In this document: positions 50,027 through 60,312 of the stretch, piece after piece
Position numbering within the stretch: position 1 is the stretch's first letter
Layout: every line of letters starts with the position of its first letter
Source: Streptomyces sp. RB17
Lineage (GTDB): Bacteria > Actinomycetota > Actinomycetes > Streptomycetales > Streptomycetaceae
Direction of reading: 5' to 3'
DNA: 64,000 bases
Assembly (NCBI RefSeq): GCF_009604455.1
Contig: NZ_WEGL01000006.1
Location: forward strand, 657,721 to 721,720
Made by a program: the position numbers and the translations under genes
Notes under the pieces: generated by a model
Seen by the model: the letters and a program-made list of their open reading frames with translations, nothing else
Told to the model about the DNA's origin: nothing
Database searches by the model: none

Positions 50027-52282
50027 TCACTTCTTCTGCCGGTCCGCCCCGGTGGTGACGCCCAGCGGCCGGGCCAGGCCCGAGACCGCCTCGTCCAGCC
50101 GCTGCAGATGGCGCAGCACCCGGTCGGTGACCCGGCCGTAGCGCGGGGTGCGCAGGGTTCCCGGCTCCAGCATCGAGGCGATGCTGGGGCCGGTCTCGAT
50201 CTCGGCCGTGGCATGCGGGTCGGCGACATGTGCGGCGATCGCCTCGATGTTGTGCACGATCCGGGCGCCCGCCCCGCGCAGCCGGGGATCCGCGGCGATC
50301 GACGGGTGCGTCGGCAGCAGCTCGGCCGTGGCCGCGAGCGAGCGCCCGTGGTAGGCGCAGGTCTCCAGCAGCGCCACCACGTACCGGGCGGTGTCCCGGC
50401 GGGAGCGCAGCGGGGTGATCGGATGCGTCAGCGGCTGGGTGGCAGCCCGCAGGTCGGCCAGCGCCTGGTCCAGATCGCGCGCCTGCTCCACCAGATCGGC
50501 GCCCGCCCCGCCGCTCAGCTGGTCCACGGCGGCCCGGGTGACCTCGGCCAGCCGGTCCAGGACCGTCACGAGGAGGTCGTTGGTACGCCGGTCGGTGCGG
50601 ACCGGCAGCACCACCGCCGCCGCGATCACCCCGGAGGCCGCGCCGAGTGCCGTCTCCTCCACCCGCAGCACCAGCACCGCCATGCTGTACGTGTTCAGCA
50701 GCGTGTACAGCAGCCCCAGCATCGCCGTGACGAAGAACGACATCAGCGTGTACGACAGGGGCGCGGTGTAGAACATCGCGAAGATGAACACCAGCACCAG
50801 GCCGAACGCCGTCCACGTGTGATGCCCGACCAGACCGGCGAGCACGATACCGGCCACCACGCCGAGCACCGTGCCCAGCAGCCGCCGGTAGCCCTTCACC
50901 AGGATCTCACCGGTCGAGGCGGTGTTGATGAACACGATCCAGCAGGTCAGCACCGCCCAGTACCAGCGCTGACTGGACAGCAGCTCGCCGCCGGCGATGG
51001 CCAGCGCGGACCCGACGGCCACCTGGACCGCGGCCCGTGTGGTGGGCCGCTCGAGACCGCTCGGCCCCGGCTCCTCTTCCTCGGCCTCCTCGCCCGCCTC
51101 GATCGCGGCGTCCTCCGCCTCCAGTTCCTCGCGCGAGCGGGTCGTCGCCGGGGTGTCGTCGGACTCGTCCTGCGGCCCGTCCAGCGCGACCCTGAGGCCC
51201 AGGGAGGCCCGGGCGGCCTCGCCGAGCCCACGGAAGACGTCCTGCACGGCCGGCGCGGCCTTGGGCAGGTTCTCCTCCTCGCGGTAGCCGAGCAGCCGGT
51301 TGCGCACCTGGGCGAGCGCGGTGCCCCGGGCCTCGCCGACCGGCCGCAGCACCAGCAGCCGCAGCGCCTGCAGATCCCGGCGCAACGCCGCCGCGGCCTC
51401 GTCCCGCACCGGCAGCTGTCCGCCCGAGGGCAGCGCGGCGCCCGGCAGATGCAGGGTGAGGGTGTCGGTCCGCTCGGCGCTGCGCGCGGTGAGCAGCAGC
51501 AGTCCGAGCCGCTCGGAGGCGATCTCGGCGTCCGCGATCCGGCGCTGCAGCAGCCGGGCCACCGCTGGGTCGGAGGTGCCGTCCTCCAGCCGCCCCTGGA
51601 TCAGCAGTGCCGTCTCGTGCAGCCGCGCGGTGGCGGTGCGCAGATCCTCCAGCGCCTTGTCCACCTCGTCCGGCCCCGCGTCCAGCAACTCGGCCTGGAC
51701 GGCGATCAGCTGCGCGAGCCGGGCGCGGAACGCCCGCCGCAGCCGGTCCAGGATGCCCGCCGGGGTCCGCGGCAGCAGCACGAAACGCGCGGCGGCGCTG
51801 CAGGCGAAGGCCACGCAGATCACCCCGTACAGCGCGGGCAGCACCGAGGTGGTCGCGTACACGAACAGGGAGAGGAAGTAGATCTGAAAGCCGATCAGGC
51901 CGAGCGCCGTGCCGCGGTCGCCGAACCGGCGGCTGTAGACCGCGCAGCAGATGAGCAGGACGAAGAACAGGTCCCCGGCGACGACCCGTTGGTTCAGCAG
52001 CGCGCCCAGCGACACCGACGCCAGTGCCACGGGCAGGCCGAGCGCGAGCGTCACGGCCTGCGCGGGGCGCTGCTTCTCCTGGATGGCGAAGGTCGACACC
52101 ATCGCCGCCATGGCGCCGGCGACCAGTTGGGGCACCGGCACCCGCAGGGCGGCCAGAACGGCCAGGGTGAGCGCGATCGCGGTGACGGTGCGTGCTCCCG
52201 CGGTGAGCCGGAGCAGCCCGGGATCGGACGCCGCGATCCGGTCCCACATCCGTACCCGCCCAGGTCGTGCCGCTGTGCTCAC
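50027..52282 (-). CDS. FUSC-family membrane protein
   Basis: A 751-residue protein with two clusters of transmembrane helices, each about 6 segments, separated by a ~250-residue cytoplasmic helical region. The first cluster has VTAIALTLAVLAALRVPVPQ and LFFVLLICCAVYSRRFGD. The second has AVQVAVGSALAIAGGELLSS and RWYWAVLTCWIVFINTASTG, the FUSC core. Acidic linker DDTPATTRSREELEAEDAAI. Family members export aromatic acids or similar compounds. GTG 52282 is chosen; ATG 52249 is also possible. Confidence 0.85.
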   Translation of the reverse strand: MSTAARPGRVRMWDRIAASDPGLLRLTAGARTVTAIALTLAVLAALRVPVPQLVAGAMAAMVSTFAIQEKQRPAQAVTLALGLPVALASVSLGALLNQRVVAGDLFFVLLICCAVYSRRFGDRGTALGLIGFQIYFLSLFVYATTSVLPALYGVICVAFACSAAARFVLLPRTPAGILDRLRRAFRARLAQLIAVQAELLDAGPDEVDKALEDLRTATARLHETALLIQGRLEDGTSDPAVARLLQRRIADAEIASERLGLLLLTARSAERTDTLTLHLPGAALPSGGQLPVRDEAAAALRRDLQALRLLVLRPVGEARGTALAQVRNRLLGYREEENLPKAAPAVQDVFRGLGEAARASLGLRVALDGPQDESDDTPATTRSREELEAEDAAIEAGEEAEEEEPGPSGLERPTTRAAVQVAVGSALAIAGGELLSSQRWYWAVLTCWIVFINTASTGEILVKGYRRLLGTVLGVVAGIVLAGLVGHHTWTAFGLVLVFIFAMFYTAPLSYTLMSFFVTAMLGLLYTLLNTYSMAVLVLRVEETALGAASGVIAAAVVLPVRTDRRTNDLLVTVLDRLAEVTRAAVDQLSGGAGADLVEQARDLDQALADLRAATQPLTHPITPLRSRRDTARYVVALLETCAYHGRSLAATAELLPTHPSIAADPRLRGAGARIVHNIEAIAAHVADPHATAEIETGPSIASMLEPGTLRTPRYGRVTDRVLRHLQRLDEAVSGLARPLGVTTGADRQKK

Positions 52283-52546
52283 GCCGCCGCGCTCTCTCCC
52301 GTGCCGGAAACCGATCTCCGACCCAGCATCGCACGACGGCCCCGGCCTGCCTGCCCTCGGCCAGGGGCCCCGGCACGGAGGGAGGGTTGCGGCAGGCCGA
52401 GCGCCGTGGGGTTGCCTCGCCACAGCCTGGAGCGGGCCGACCGTGGCCGACCGCGCCCGCACGGCGCCGGCCGCCGATCGAAGACGGCCCCGCGAGGACC
52501 GCCGACCCCTGGCAAGCGATCGGCGGCCTCGACGAGCCGGGTCCGG

Positions 52547-53923
52547 CTACGGATTGTCGACGGCCGTGCCCTCCACCCGGGCCCGTACCTGTTCCGGTGT
52601 CAGATAGGCGTCGGTGAACTCGAAGTCCTTCAGCCGGGCAGGCTTGCGGGCCTGGAAGCCGGTGCGGACGAAATCGTCGCCGGCGACCGCGTTCAGCAGC
52701 CAGTTGGTCATCACCCGGGTCTTGGCGACGTTGGTGCGCAGCGCCGACCAGTGGTAGCCGCGGGCCACCGCCTGGGCCGGCACCCCGCGCAGCTCCACGC
52801 CGAGCGGCTTGGACACCGCGTCCTTGCCGCCGAGGTCGACGACGAGGCCCAGGTCGTGGTGCACGTACGGCGTCAGCGGCTGCCCCCGCAGGGTCGCGAT
52901 GACGTTGTCGGCGACCTTCTTGCCCTGGCGCATGGCGTGCTGCGCGGTGGGCGGGCAGACCGCGCCCGGCTCGCCCTTGGCCTCGTCGGGCACGGCGGCC
53001 GCGTCCCCGAGTGCGAACACGCCGTCGTGACCGGGCAGGGTCATCTCGGCGGTCACCGCCAGCCGGCCGCGGACCGTCTCCGCGCCGAGCGTGGCGATCA
53101 GCGGGCTGGCGACCACGCCGGCCGTCCAGATCAGCGTGTGCGTCGGTACCACCCGGCCGTCGGTGAAGGTGACCTCCTCCGCGCCGGCCTTGTCGATCGA
53201 CACGCCCAGCGACACCTCGATGCCGCGCCGCCCCAGGATCTCCTGCGCGCTGCGGCCGAGCTTCTCGCCCAGCTCCGGCATCAGCTTGGGCGCGATGTCG
53301 ATCAGATGCCACTTGATCAGGCCGGGATCGAGCCGCGGGTAGCGCTGTACGGCGGCATGCGTCAGCCGTTGCAGACAGGCCGCGGTCTCGGTGCCGGCGT
53401 AGCCGCCGCCGACCACCACGAACTGCAGCCGCGCCGCCCGTTCGGCGGGGTCGTCGCTGGCGTCCGCGAGGTCGAGCTGAGTGATGACGTGATCGCGGAT
53501 GTACGCGGCCTCGGCGAGGGTCTTCATCCCGAAGGCGTGCTCGGTCAGCCCCGGGATGTCGAAGGTACGGGTCACGCTGCCGGGCGCCAGCACGATGTAG
53601 TCGTAGGGCTCGTCGACGGTCTTGTCGGTGATGGTGCGGACGACACACACCTTGGACCTCAGGTCCACGCCGATGGCGCCGCCCGGGATGATCCGGGTGC
53701 GGTACTTCTTGCTGCGGCGCAGACTCAGGGCGATCGACTGCGGCGTCAGCACGCCGGAGGCGACCTGCGGCAGCAGCGGCAGATACAGCTGGTAGGAGTT
53801 CGGCGTCACCAGGGTGACGTCGGCCTCGGCGGGAGCGAGTTTCCGCTCCAGGCGGCGGACGCACGCGACTCCGGCGAAGCCTGCGCCAACCACCAGGATC
53901 CTGGGTCGTGTCACGGTGTTCAT
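52547..53923 (-). CDS. Type II NADH dehydrogenase-like FAD oxidoreductase
   Basis: A 458-residue membrane-associated flavoprotein. The FAD motif is RILVVGAGFAGVACVRRLE. VTPNSYQLYLPLLPQVASGVL is typical of NDH-2, and the NAD(P)H motif is FVVVGGGYAGTETAACLQRL. The second FAD segment is GVFALGDAAAVPD. It transfers electrons from NADH to quinone without pumping protons. A short CVVRTITDK segment carries the sheet. The ATG at 53923 was chosen since the FAD motif begins 8 residues later. A downstream gap of 263 bp separates it from FUSC. Confidence 0.87.
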   Translation of the reverse strand: MNTVTRPRILVVGAGFAGVACVRRLERKLAPAEADVTLVTPNSYQLYLPLLPQVASGVLTPQSIALSLRRSKKYRTRIIPGGAIGVDLRSKVCVVRTITDKTVDEPYDYIVLAPGSVTRTFDIPGLTEHAFGMKTLAEAAYIRDHVITQLDLADASDDPAERAARLQFVVVGGGYAGTETAACLQRLTHAAVQRYPRLDPGLIKWHLIDIAPKLMPELGEKLGRSAQEILGRRGIEVSLGVSIDKAGAEEVTFTDGRVVPTHTLIWTAGVVASPLIATLGAETVRGRLAVTAEMTLPGHDGVFALGDAAAVPDEAKGEPGAVCPPTAQHAMRQGKKVADNVIATLRGQPLTPYVHHDLGLVVDLGGKDAVSKPLGVELRGVPAQAVARGYHWSALRTNVAKTRVMTNWLLNAVAGDDFVRTGFQARKPARLKDFEFTDAYLTPEQVRARVEGTAVDNP

Positions 53924-54141
53924 CCCTTTCTGCGGCTCCAGGCGGTCCGACTCGACGCCGTTCGCTTGCCCTGGATCGATGCGCACCAGCTTTGATCCCA
54001 CCGTGCCCCGAGCCGTTCCGCCAGCCGGGTGCGGCAGGCAGACGAACGCGTGGGCACCAGCATGCCCCCGCTGGGACAGGAGTAACCGGTTGTCGCACAG
54101 ATACACGTCGTACACACGCCGCGGTCACCCGCACGTCGTGG

Positions 54142-54576
54142 TCACCACGGCAGGAACACATGGATGTCCTTGCCCTCGTCGTCGACGACGACGCTGACCT
54201 GCGTGCACAGCGTGTGCACCAGGTGCCAGCCGATGCCGCCGCCGCCCGTGCGCGGGTGGAAGGGCCGCGGTTCCGGCCTGGTGGTGCTCGTGTCGCGCAT
54301 CGTCACGTGCACCCCGTCGAAGGTGCGCCGCATCCGCAGACCGAACGGCCCGGGCGCGTACTGGATCACGTTGGCGGCCAGCTCGGTGACCACCAGAAGT
54401 ATGTCGTCCCAGTACTCGGGTGCCGTGGGCGGCGCCTGGGTGGCGAGCGCACAGAGGAACCCCTCCGCGGCGAGCCGGGCCTCCGTGACGTTGCGCAGTT
54501 CACCGGTGAAGGAGAACGTGCGCTCGTACCCGTCCGCCGAGGGCGGTGTGTCGTCCCCACGTGGCTCCGTCGCCAT
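54142..54576 (-). CDS. RsbW-like ATPase (second in window)
   Basis: A 144-residue HATPase_c protein. The N box is LVVTELAANVIQYAPG, and the glycine loop is TGGGGIGWHLVHTLCTQVSVV. It is the ATP-binding anti-sigma/regulatory kind numerous in Streptomyces. No sigma gene lies next to it, so its partner is encoded elsewhere. The start is at 54576 (MATEPRGDD). Confidence 0.82.
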   Translation of the reverse strand: MATEPRGDDTPPSADGYERTFSFTGELRNVTEARLAAEGFLCALATQAPPTAPEYWDDILLVVTELAANVIQYAPGPFGLRMRRTFDGVHVTMRDTSTTRPEPRPFHPRTGGGGIGWHLVHTLCTQVSVVVDDEGKDIHVFLPW

Positions 54577-54701
54577 CTCGCAATCCCCGGTCCCGGGCGG
54601 TCAAGGGCGTGGCGGGACCCTCCGCCCAGGACGGCTGTCGGTGCTGATCTCATTCTGTGCCTGCGAGTTCCCGCAGCCGGGCGGGATATCCGTGGCGGGC
54701 G

Positions 54702-56600
54702 TCAGCGGAAGACGTCGTCCGGCTCGTCCCAGTCGGCCGGCTCCTGCGGCAGACGCGCCGTCCGCGACCGCGCCTGGTACATCGCGTCGATCTCGGCGGC
54801 GTAGTGCCGCACGATCGCGTCGCGACGCAGCTTCATCGACGGGGTGAGCAGTCCGTTGTCCGGGGCGAACGGTTCCGGCAGCACACGGTAGACCCGGATG
54901 GACTCCGTGCGGGAGACGGCGCTGTTGGCGGTGGCGACGGCCCGCGCGATCTCCTCCCGCAGCGCGTTCTCCTCACGGCTCTCCCGGCCCGGACTGTCGC
55001 CCTGGAGCGCCAGGGTGGCCCGCCAGTGCGCGAGGAAGTCCGGGTCCAGGGTGATCAGGGCGCCGACACAGGGCCGGTCGTCGCCGATCACGACCGCCTG
55101 GTGGACCAGCGGATGCATGCGCAGCCGCTGCTCCAGCGGGGCCGGGGCGACGCTCTTGCCGCCGCTGGTGACGATGATGTCCTTCTTGCGCCCGGTGATC
55201 GTCAGGTAGCCCTCTGCGTCCAGCCGTCCGATGTCCCCGGTGGCCAGCCAGCCGCCGCGCAGCGCGGCCCGCGTCGCCGGCTCGTCGCCGACATAGCCCT
55301 GGAACACCGACGGGCCGCGCACCAGGATCTCCCCGTCGTCGGCCACCAGGACCTCGGTGCCCGGCAGCGGCCGGCCGACCGTACCGGACTTCTCCCGGCC
55401 GAGCGGCTGCATGGTGATCCCGCCGCAGGCCTCGGTGAGGCCGTACCCGTCGTGGACGAACACCCCGATGCCCTCGTAGAACAGGGACAGTTCGCGGCTG
55501 AGCGAGGAACCGCCGGAGGTGCCGCGCACCACCCTCCCGCCGAGCGCCGCGCGCAGCCTGCGGTACACCGTCCGTTCGTACAGGGCGTGTTGCACCCTCA
55601 GCTCGAAGCCGGGTCCCGGCCCGGTGCCCAGCCGGCGGCGCTCCTCGGCCGCCGCGTAGTCCCGAGCGGTCTGCGCGGCCCGCTCGAACAGGGCACCCCG
55701 GCCCGCCTGCTCGGCCGCCTGCAGGAACTTCGTGTAGAGCTTCTCGAACACCGACGGCACGCCGTACAGATACGTCGGCCGGAACGTGGCCAGCGCCGAG
55801 GTCAGCGACGCCTGCGTCAGTTCCGGCTGGTGCGCCATCAGGACGCCGCCGCGCACGCACATCAGCATGATCATGAGGCCGTACACATGGGAGAACGGCA
55901 GAAACGCCAGCACGGACGGCTGTACGCCCGGCGGGGCCGCCGTGTGCAGCCAGCCGGCCAGCAGTGTGTCGCAGGGGTAGGCGAGACCGCCGTGGCTCAG
56001 CGCGCAGCCCTGGGCGCGGCCGGAGGTACCGGAGGTGTAGACGACGGCCGCGGTGGCGTCCGGCAGCACGATCCGGCGCAGCGACTCCACGGTGGTGTAC
56101 GGCACGATCGCGCCGTGCTCGACGAGTTCGGGCAGCGCGCCCGCGTCCAGCTGCCAGACGTGCCGCAGCCGCGGCAGCCCGGCGCACACCGTGCCGACGG
56201 TCATGACGCCCTGCTCGTCCTCCACGACCACGGCCACACAGCCGGCGTCCCGCAGGATCCACTCGACCTGGTCCCGCGAGGAGGCCGGATGTACCGGCAC
56301 GATCTCGGCGCCCACGGCCCACAGGGCGTGGGCGAACACCGTCCACTCGTAGCGGGTGCGGGACATCAGGGCCACCCGGTGACCGGGGCTGATCCCGGCG
56401 GCGATCAGCCCCTTGGCCAGGTCGACCACCTCGTCGCGCAGCTCGACGGCCGTCACCTCGTGCCACACGGTGGCGGCGGAATCCAGACGGTGGGCGAGCA
56501 CCGGCAGGGTGGGACTGCGCTCCGCGGTGTCGAAGACGCTGTCGGCGAGGCCGCCGGTGAGCGGCGGGGCAACGGCGGGAGCGAGGGCGACGTCGCGCAT
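54702..56600 (-). CDS. Long-chain acyl-CoA ligase (AMP-dependent synthetase)
   Basis: A 632-residue ANL-superfamily enzyme. The P-loop-like motif is AAVVYTSGTSGRAQGCALSH. The A5/A8 motifs are GIGVFVHDGYGLTEACGGIT and WLATGDIGRLDAEGYLTITGRKKDII. The C-terminal lysine lies in MKLRRDAIVRHY. Length and motifs match FadD15-like ligases of actinobacteria. It activates fatty acids to acyl-CoA. ATG 56600 follows AGGAG. Confidence 0.9.
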   Translation of the reverse strand: MRDVALAPAVAPPLTGGLADSVFDTAERSPTLPVLAHRLDSAATVWHEVTAVELRDEVVDLAKGLIAAGISPGHRVALMSRTRYEWTVFAHALWAVGAEIVPVHPASSRDQVEWILRDAGCVAVVVEDEQGVMTVGTVCAGLPRLRHVWQLDAGALPELVEHGAIVPYTTVESLRRIVLPDATAAVVYTSGTSGRAQGCALSHGGLAYPCDTLLAGWLHTAAPPGVQPSVLAFLPFSHVYGLMIMLMCVRGGVLMAHQPELTQASLTSALATFRPTYLYGVPSVFEKLYTKFLQAAEQAGRGALFERAAQTARDYAAAEERRRLGTGPGPGFELRVQHALYERTVYRRLRAALGGRVVRGTSGGSSLSRELSLFYEGIGVFVHDGYGLTEACGGITMQPLGREKSGTVGRPLPGTEVLVADDGEILVRGPSVFQGYVGDEPATRAALRGGWLATGDIGRLDAEGYLTITGRKKDIIVTSGGKSVAPAPLEQRLRMHPLVHQAVVIGDDRPCVGALITLDPDFLAHWRATLALQGDSPGRESREENALREEIARAVATANSAVSRTESIRVYRVLPEPFAPDNGLLTPSMKLRRDAIVRHYAAEIDAMYQARSRTARLPQEPADWDEPDDVFR

Positions 56601-56921
56601 GCGCTGCTCCTGGATGTACAGAGGGTCACTCCGCCGATCGGCTCAGTGTCGGCGGTGCTCGAATGTAGCCCAGCGGACCGCGTTCGGTGCCGGGAACGGG
56701 GAAGTCGTGATCGGCTGATGATGTGGCCGTGTCCTGGGGACTCGGCGGACATGAGTCAGGTGCCCCGATCCGGAGCCCGAGCGGACCACCGGGCTGGAGC
56801 CCGGCGGCGCGGTACCGCCCGGCGAGACGCCGCCCGCCGGGAGCAGCCTGCCGGAGGCGGGGCCCCACGAGACACACAGCCCGCCCTGGGGCTGGGCCAA
56901 TGATCGTCTGGCCGCGGACGG
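56601..56921. other. Non-coding gap between acyl-CoA ligase and GCS2-type ligase
   Basis: This 321-bp stretch contains the ligase's promoter region. An 85-codon frame on the - strand (56643-56900) has a Pro/Gly-rich, gene-unlike composition and no ribosome site, so I do not call it. No hairpin or repeat stands out. Confidence 0.4.
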
Positions 56922-58010
56922 TCAGCCCTGGGTACGCCGGACGCATTCGGTGACGACATCCCGCAGATCGCCGCCGTGCTCCAGCAGCCGGCGCTGCTCG
57001 CGCGCGCCGTTGCCGCGCCGCAGCAGCTCGGCGATGCCCTGCTCGGCGCGGTCGGCGTCGCCGGTGGCGGTGAGCGCGTCCCGGGTGTACGAGAGCAGCG
57101 ACCGCAGCACCTGCGGGGCGGGCTCGGGCCGCATGGTCGGCGGGTCGAGCAGGTTCCCCTCCAGGCCGAACCGGGCGGCCTGCCAGTCGGCGAGCCGCAG
57201 CAGGCTCACGCTGTGGCCGGGCGCCGGCCGGCCCGCCCGCCAGTCCCGCGCGGCCGTCTCCACGAGCGCGCGGGTCAGCGTCGCGATCAGCACGGCGGTG
57301 TCCGCACCGAGGCACACGTCGGCCACCCGGACCTCCACGGTCGGATAGCGGACGGACAGCCGCGCGTCGAAGTAGACCATCCTCGTGTCCAGCAGGGCAC
57401 CGGTGGCCACCATGTCCGCCACCCGCCGGTGGTACCGCTCCGCCGACTCGAACGGCTCGGTCGGCCCGGCCGACGGCCAGCGGTTCCACACCCGGCTGCG
57501 ATAACTGGCGTAGCTGGTGTCCCGGCCCTGCCAGAACGGCGAGTTCGCACTGATCGCACGCAGCACCGGGAGCCAGGAACGGATCCGGTCGAGGACGGCG
57601 ATGCCCTCCTCGTCCGACTCCACGCACACATGGACATGGCAGCCGCACACCAGCTGCTCCCAGGTCGGTATCCCGTAGTGCTCGGCCAGCCACTCGTAGC
57701 GGTCGTTCACGCTGAGGGAGGGGCTGACCGGCAGGGGAGAGGTGGCCAGCGCCGCGACCGCGCAGCCGAGCTCCCCGGCGTGCCGCGCCGCCTCCTTGCG
57801 GCAGCGCACGATCTCCTCGCCGAGGTCCGCCATGTCCGCCTGCGGATGCGTGGCGAACTCCAGCATCTGCCGGAACAGCTCCTTCTCGAAGACGTGCTGC
57901 CCCGGATCGTCATGGGCGACCCGGGCGAGGACGGCCGCCGCCAGCGCCTTCGGTTCGCCGCTGTCCGGGTCGACCAGAAGGAGCTCCTCCTCCACACCCA
58001 CGGTGCGCAC
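56922..58010 (-). CDS. GCS2-type glutamate-cysteine ligase-like carboxylate-amine ligase (YbdK family)
   Basis: A 362-residue enzyme. The start VGVEEELLLVDPDSGEPKAL and the core QLVCGCHVHVCVESDEEGIAVLDRI mark the GCS2 family, with NSPFWQGRDTSYASYRSRVW, and VEVRVADVCLGADTAVLI near the C-terminus. It joins an amino acid to a carboxylate using ATP. Streptomyces do not make glutathione, so the product is probably another small conjugate. GTG 58010 has GAAGG upstream. It stands downstream of the glg operon, 96 bp after glgB, on the same strand. Confidence 0.85.
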   Translation of the reverse strand: MRTVGVEEELLLVDPDSGEPKALAAAVLARVAHDDPGQHVFEKELFRQMLEFATHPQADMADLGEEIVRCRKEAARHAGELGCAVAALATSPLPVSPSLSVNDRYEWLAEHYGIPTWEQLVCGCHVHVCVESDEEGIAVLDRIRSWLPVLRAISANSPFWQGRDTSYASYRSRVWNRWPSAGPTEPFESAERYHRRVADMVATGALLDTRMVYFDARLSVRYPTVEVRVADVCLGADTAVLIATLTRALVETAARDWRAGRPAPGHSVSLLRLADWQAARFGLEGNLLDPPTMRPEPAPQVLRSLLSYTRDALTATGDADRAEQGIAELLRRGNGAREQRRLLEHGGDLRDVVTECVRRTQG

Positions 58011-58106
58011 GTGGTGCCACCTTCCGTGTCCGTGCCACGAGGGGCAGTCAAGGCTCTGTACGACCCCCGACTGCCCCTGGGCGGGCCGCCGACACCTGTG
58101 GTTTTT

Positions 58107-60308
58107 TCAGTGCTCCGGCGTCAGCCAGACCGTGGCGAGCGGCGGCAGCGTGAGCTTCAGGAACCCGTCCTCGGGCTTCAGCAGCCCCTCGTCGCCGACT
58201 CCGCCGCCGCCGTAGCGGAGGTCGTCGGTGTTCAGTTCCTCCTGCCAGGCGGGGACCTCGTCGCCGGCCCACACCCGGTAGTCGTGCCGGACGACGGGGG
58301 AGAGGTTCGACACCGCGAGCAGGGGGGAGCCGTCGGCGGCGTACCGCAGGAACGCGAAGACGTTGTCGTCCGCCGCGTCGCACAGCACCCACCGGAAGCC
58401 GCCCGGGTCGGAGTCCCGCTGCCACAGCGCCGGCGTCGCCCGGTACACGGTGTTCAGATCCCGCACCAGATCCCGCACGCCCCGGTGGTCCCCGGCCGAG
58501 TGGTAGTCGTCGCCGAGCAGCCACCACTCGGGGCCGTGCGCCTCGGACCACTCGGCCCCCTGGGCGAACTCCTGCCCCATGAACAACAGCTGCTTGCCCG
58601 GGTGGGCCCACATGAAGCCGAGATAGGCGCGGTGGTTGGCCCGCCGCTGCCACCAGTCGCCGGGCATCTTCGACACCAGCGCCTGCTTGCCGTGCACCAC
58701 CTCGTCGTGGGAGATGGGCAGGACGTAGTTCTCGCTGTAGGCGTACACCATCGAGAAGGTCATCTCGTTGTGGTGGTACTTGCGGTGCACGGGTTCCTTC
58801 TGGATGTACTGCAGCGAGTCGTGCATCCAGCCCATGTTCCACTTCAGCCCGAAGCCGAGCCCGCCGCTGTCCGTCGGCCGGGTCACCCCGTCCCAGGCGG
58901 TGGACTCCTCGGCGATGGTCACCACACCCGGACAGCGCCGGTAGACGGTGGCGTTCATCTCCTGCAGGAAGGTGACCGCGTCCAGGTCCTCCCGCCCGCC
59001 GAACACGTTCGGCTGCCACTGGCCGGAGTCCCGCGAGTAGTCGAGGTAGAGCATCGAGGCGACGGCGTCCACCCGCAGCCCGTCGATGTGGAACTCCTGG
59101 CACCAGTACACCGCGTTGGCGACGAGGAAGTTGCGCACCTCGGTGCGGCCGTAGTCGAACTCGTACGTCCCCCAGTCCGGGTGCTCGGCGCGCGTCGCGT
59201 TTCCGGGCTCGTACAGCGCATCCCCGTCGAACCGGGCCAGCGCCCAGTCGTCCTTGGGGAAGTGCGCCGGCACCCAGTCCATGATCACGCCGATGCCGGC
59301 CCGGTGCAGTGCGTCCACCAGGTACTTGAAGTCGTCCGGGGAGCCGAGGCGGGGCGTCGGCGCGTAGTAGGAGGTGACCTGGTAGCCCCAGGAGCCGCTG
59401 AACGGATGCCCGGCCACCGGCATCAGCTCGACATGCGTGAAGCCCATCTCCTTGACGTAGCAAGGCAGTTCGTCGGCGAGCCGGCGATACGTCAGTCCCG
59501 GTCGCCAGGACGGCAGATGGACCTCGTACACCGAGAACGGCGCCTGGTGCACGGGCACGTCGCCCCGGTGCGCCATCCACTCCGCGTCCCCCCACTCGTG
59601 CCGCGAGACCGCGACGACCGACGCCGTGTCCGGCGGCACCTCGGTGCACCGCGCCATCGGGTCGGCCTTGAGGAAGCGGTGGCCGTGACGCGAGGTGATC
59701 TCGAACTTGTAGCGGGCGCCCTCGCCGATCCCGGGCAGGAACAGCTCCCACACGCCGGACGCGCCGAGCGACCGCATCGGGTACTGCCTGCCGTCCCAGT
59801 ACGTGAAGTCGCCGGCCACCCGCACCCCTTGGGCATTGGGCGCCCACACGGTGAACCGGGTGCCGGTCACGCCCTGGTGCGTCAGCGGCTCGGCGCCGAG
59901 CGCCTGCCACAGCTGCTCGTGCCGGCCCTCCCGGATCAGATGCAGGTCCAGCTCGCCCAGCGCGGGAAGGAACCGGTACGGGTCGTGCACCTCCTGCACG
60001 GCGTCGTCGTAGGTCACCAGCAGCGTGTACGACGGGATCTCCGGGTACGGCAGCACTCCCGCGAAGAGACCGTCGCCCTCCGAGCGGAGGGGGCTGCGCA
60101 TCCCGTCGACCACGACGTGCACCGCGCGCGCGTTCGGGCGCAGGGCCCGGAACAGGGTGCCGCCCGGCACCGGGTGGGCGCCGAGCAGGGCGTGCGGATC
60201 ATGGTGGGCGCCGCCGAGCAGCCGGCCGCGGTCGGCAGGGCCGAGCGGGACTGCGGTCGCCGGCGCGGGGCCGGCCGCCTCGGGGAGCGAGGTGTCGCGC
60301 AGAGCCAT
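58107..60308 (-). CDS. glgB: 1,4-alpha-glucan branching enzyme
   Basis: A 733-residue GH13 enzyme that adds alpha-1,6 branches to alpha-glucan. The N-terminal carbohydrate-binding region (GAHHDPHALLGAHPV) precedes the CBM48 (GTRFTVWAPNAQGVRVAGDF) and the catalytic barrel. The nucleophile is in FHIDGLRVDAVASMLYLDY, the acid/base in GVVTIAEESTAW, and the third Asp in LPISHDEVVHG. Length is right for bacterial GlgB. ATG 60308 is 4 bp after the maltokinase stop. It is the last gene of the glgE-treS-mak-glgB operon. Confidence 0.95.
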   Translation of the reverse strand: MALRDTSLPEAAGPAPATAVPLGPADRGRLLGGAHHDPHALLGAHPVPGGTLFRALRPNARAVHVVVDGMRSPLRSEGDGLFAGVLPYPEIPSYTLLVTYDDAVQEVHDPYRFLPALGELDLHLIREGRHEQLWQALGAEPLTHQGVTGTRFTVWAPNAQGVRVAGDFTYWDGRQYPMRSLGASGVWELFLPGIGEGARYKFEITSRHGHRFLKADPMARCTEVPPDTASVVAVSRHEWGDAEWMAHRGDVPVHQAPFSVYEVHLPSWRPGLTYRRLADELPCYVKEMGFTHVELMPVAGHPFSGSWGYQVTSYYAPTPRLGSPDDFKYLVDALHRAGIGVIMDWVPAHFPKDDWALARFDGDALYEPGNATRAEHPDWGTYEFDYGRTEVRNFLVANAVYWCQEFHIDGLRVDAVASMLYLDYSRDSGQWQPNVFGGREDLDAVTFLQEMNATVYRRCPGVVTIAEESTAWDGVTRPTDSGGLGFGLKWNMGWMHDSLQYIQKEPVHRKYHHNEMTFSMVYAYSENYVLPISHDEVVHGKQALVSKMPGDWWQRRANHRAYLGFMWAHPGKQLLFMGQEFAQGAEWSEAHGPEWWLLGDDYHSAGDHRGVRDLVRDLNTVYRATPALWQRDSDPGGFRWVLCDAADDNVFAFLRYAADGSPLLAVSNLSPVVRHDYRVWAGDEVPAWQEELNTDDLRYGGGGVGDEGLLKPEDGFLKLTLPPLATVWLTPEH

Positions 60309-60312
60309 GACG

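Noticed and set aside
50108..53995. A 1295-codon open frame on the + strand opposite the FUSC and NADH dehydrogenase genes
   Set aside because: It is an antisense shadow with GC-driven Arg/Gln/His composition; the opposite strand carries clear family motifs and plausible starts.
56643..56900. 85-codon - strand frame between the acyl-CoA ligase and GCS2-type genes
   Set aside because: It lacks a ribosome site, has Pro/Gly/Arg-rich composition, and resembles no family.
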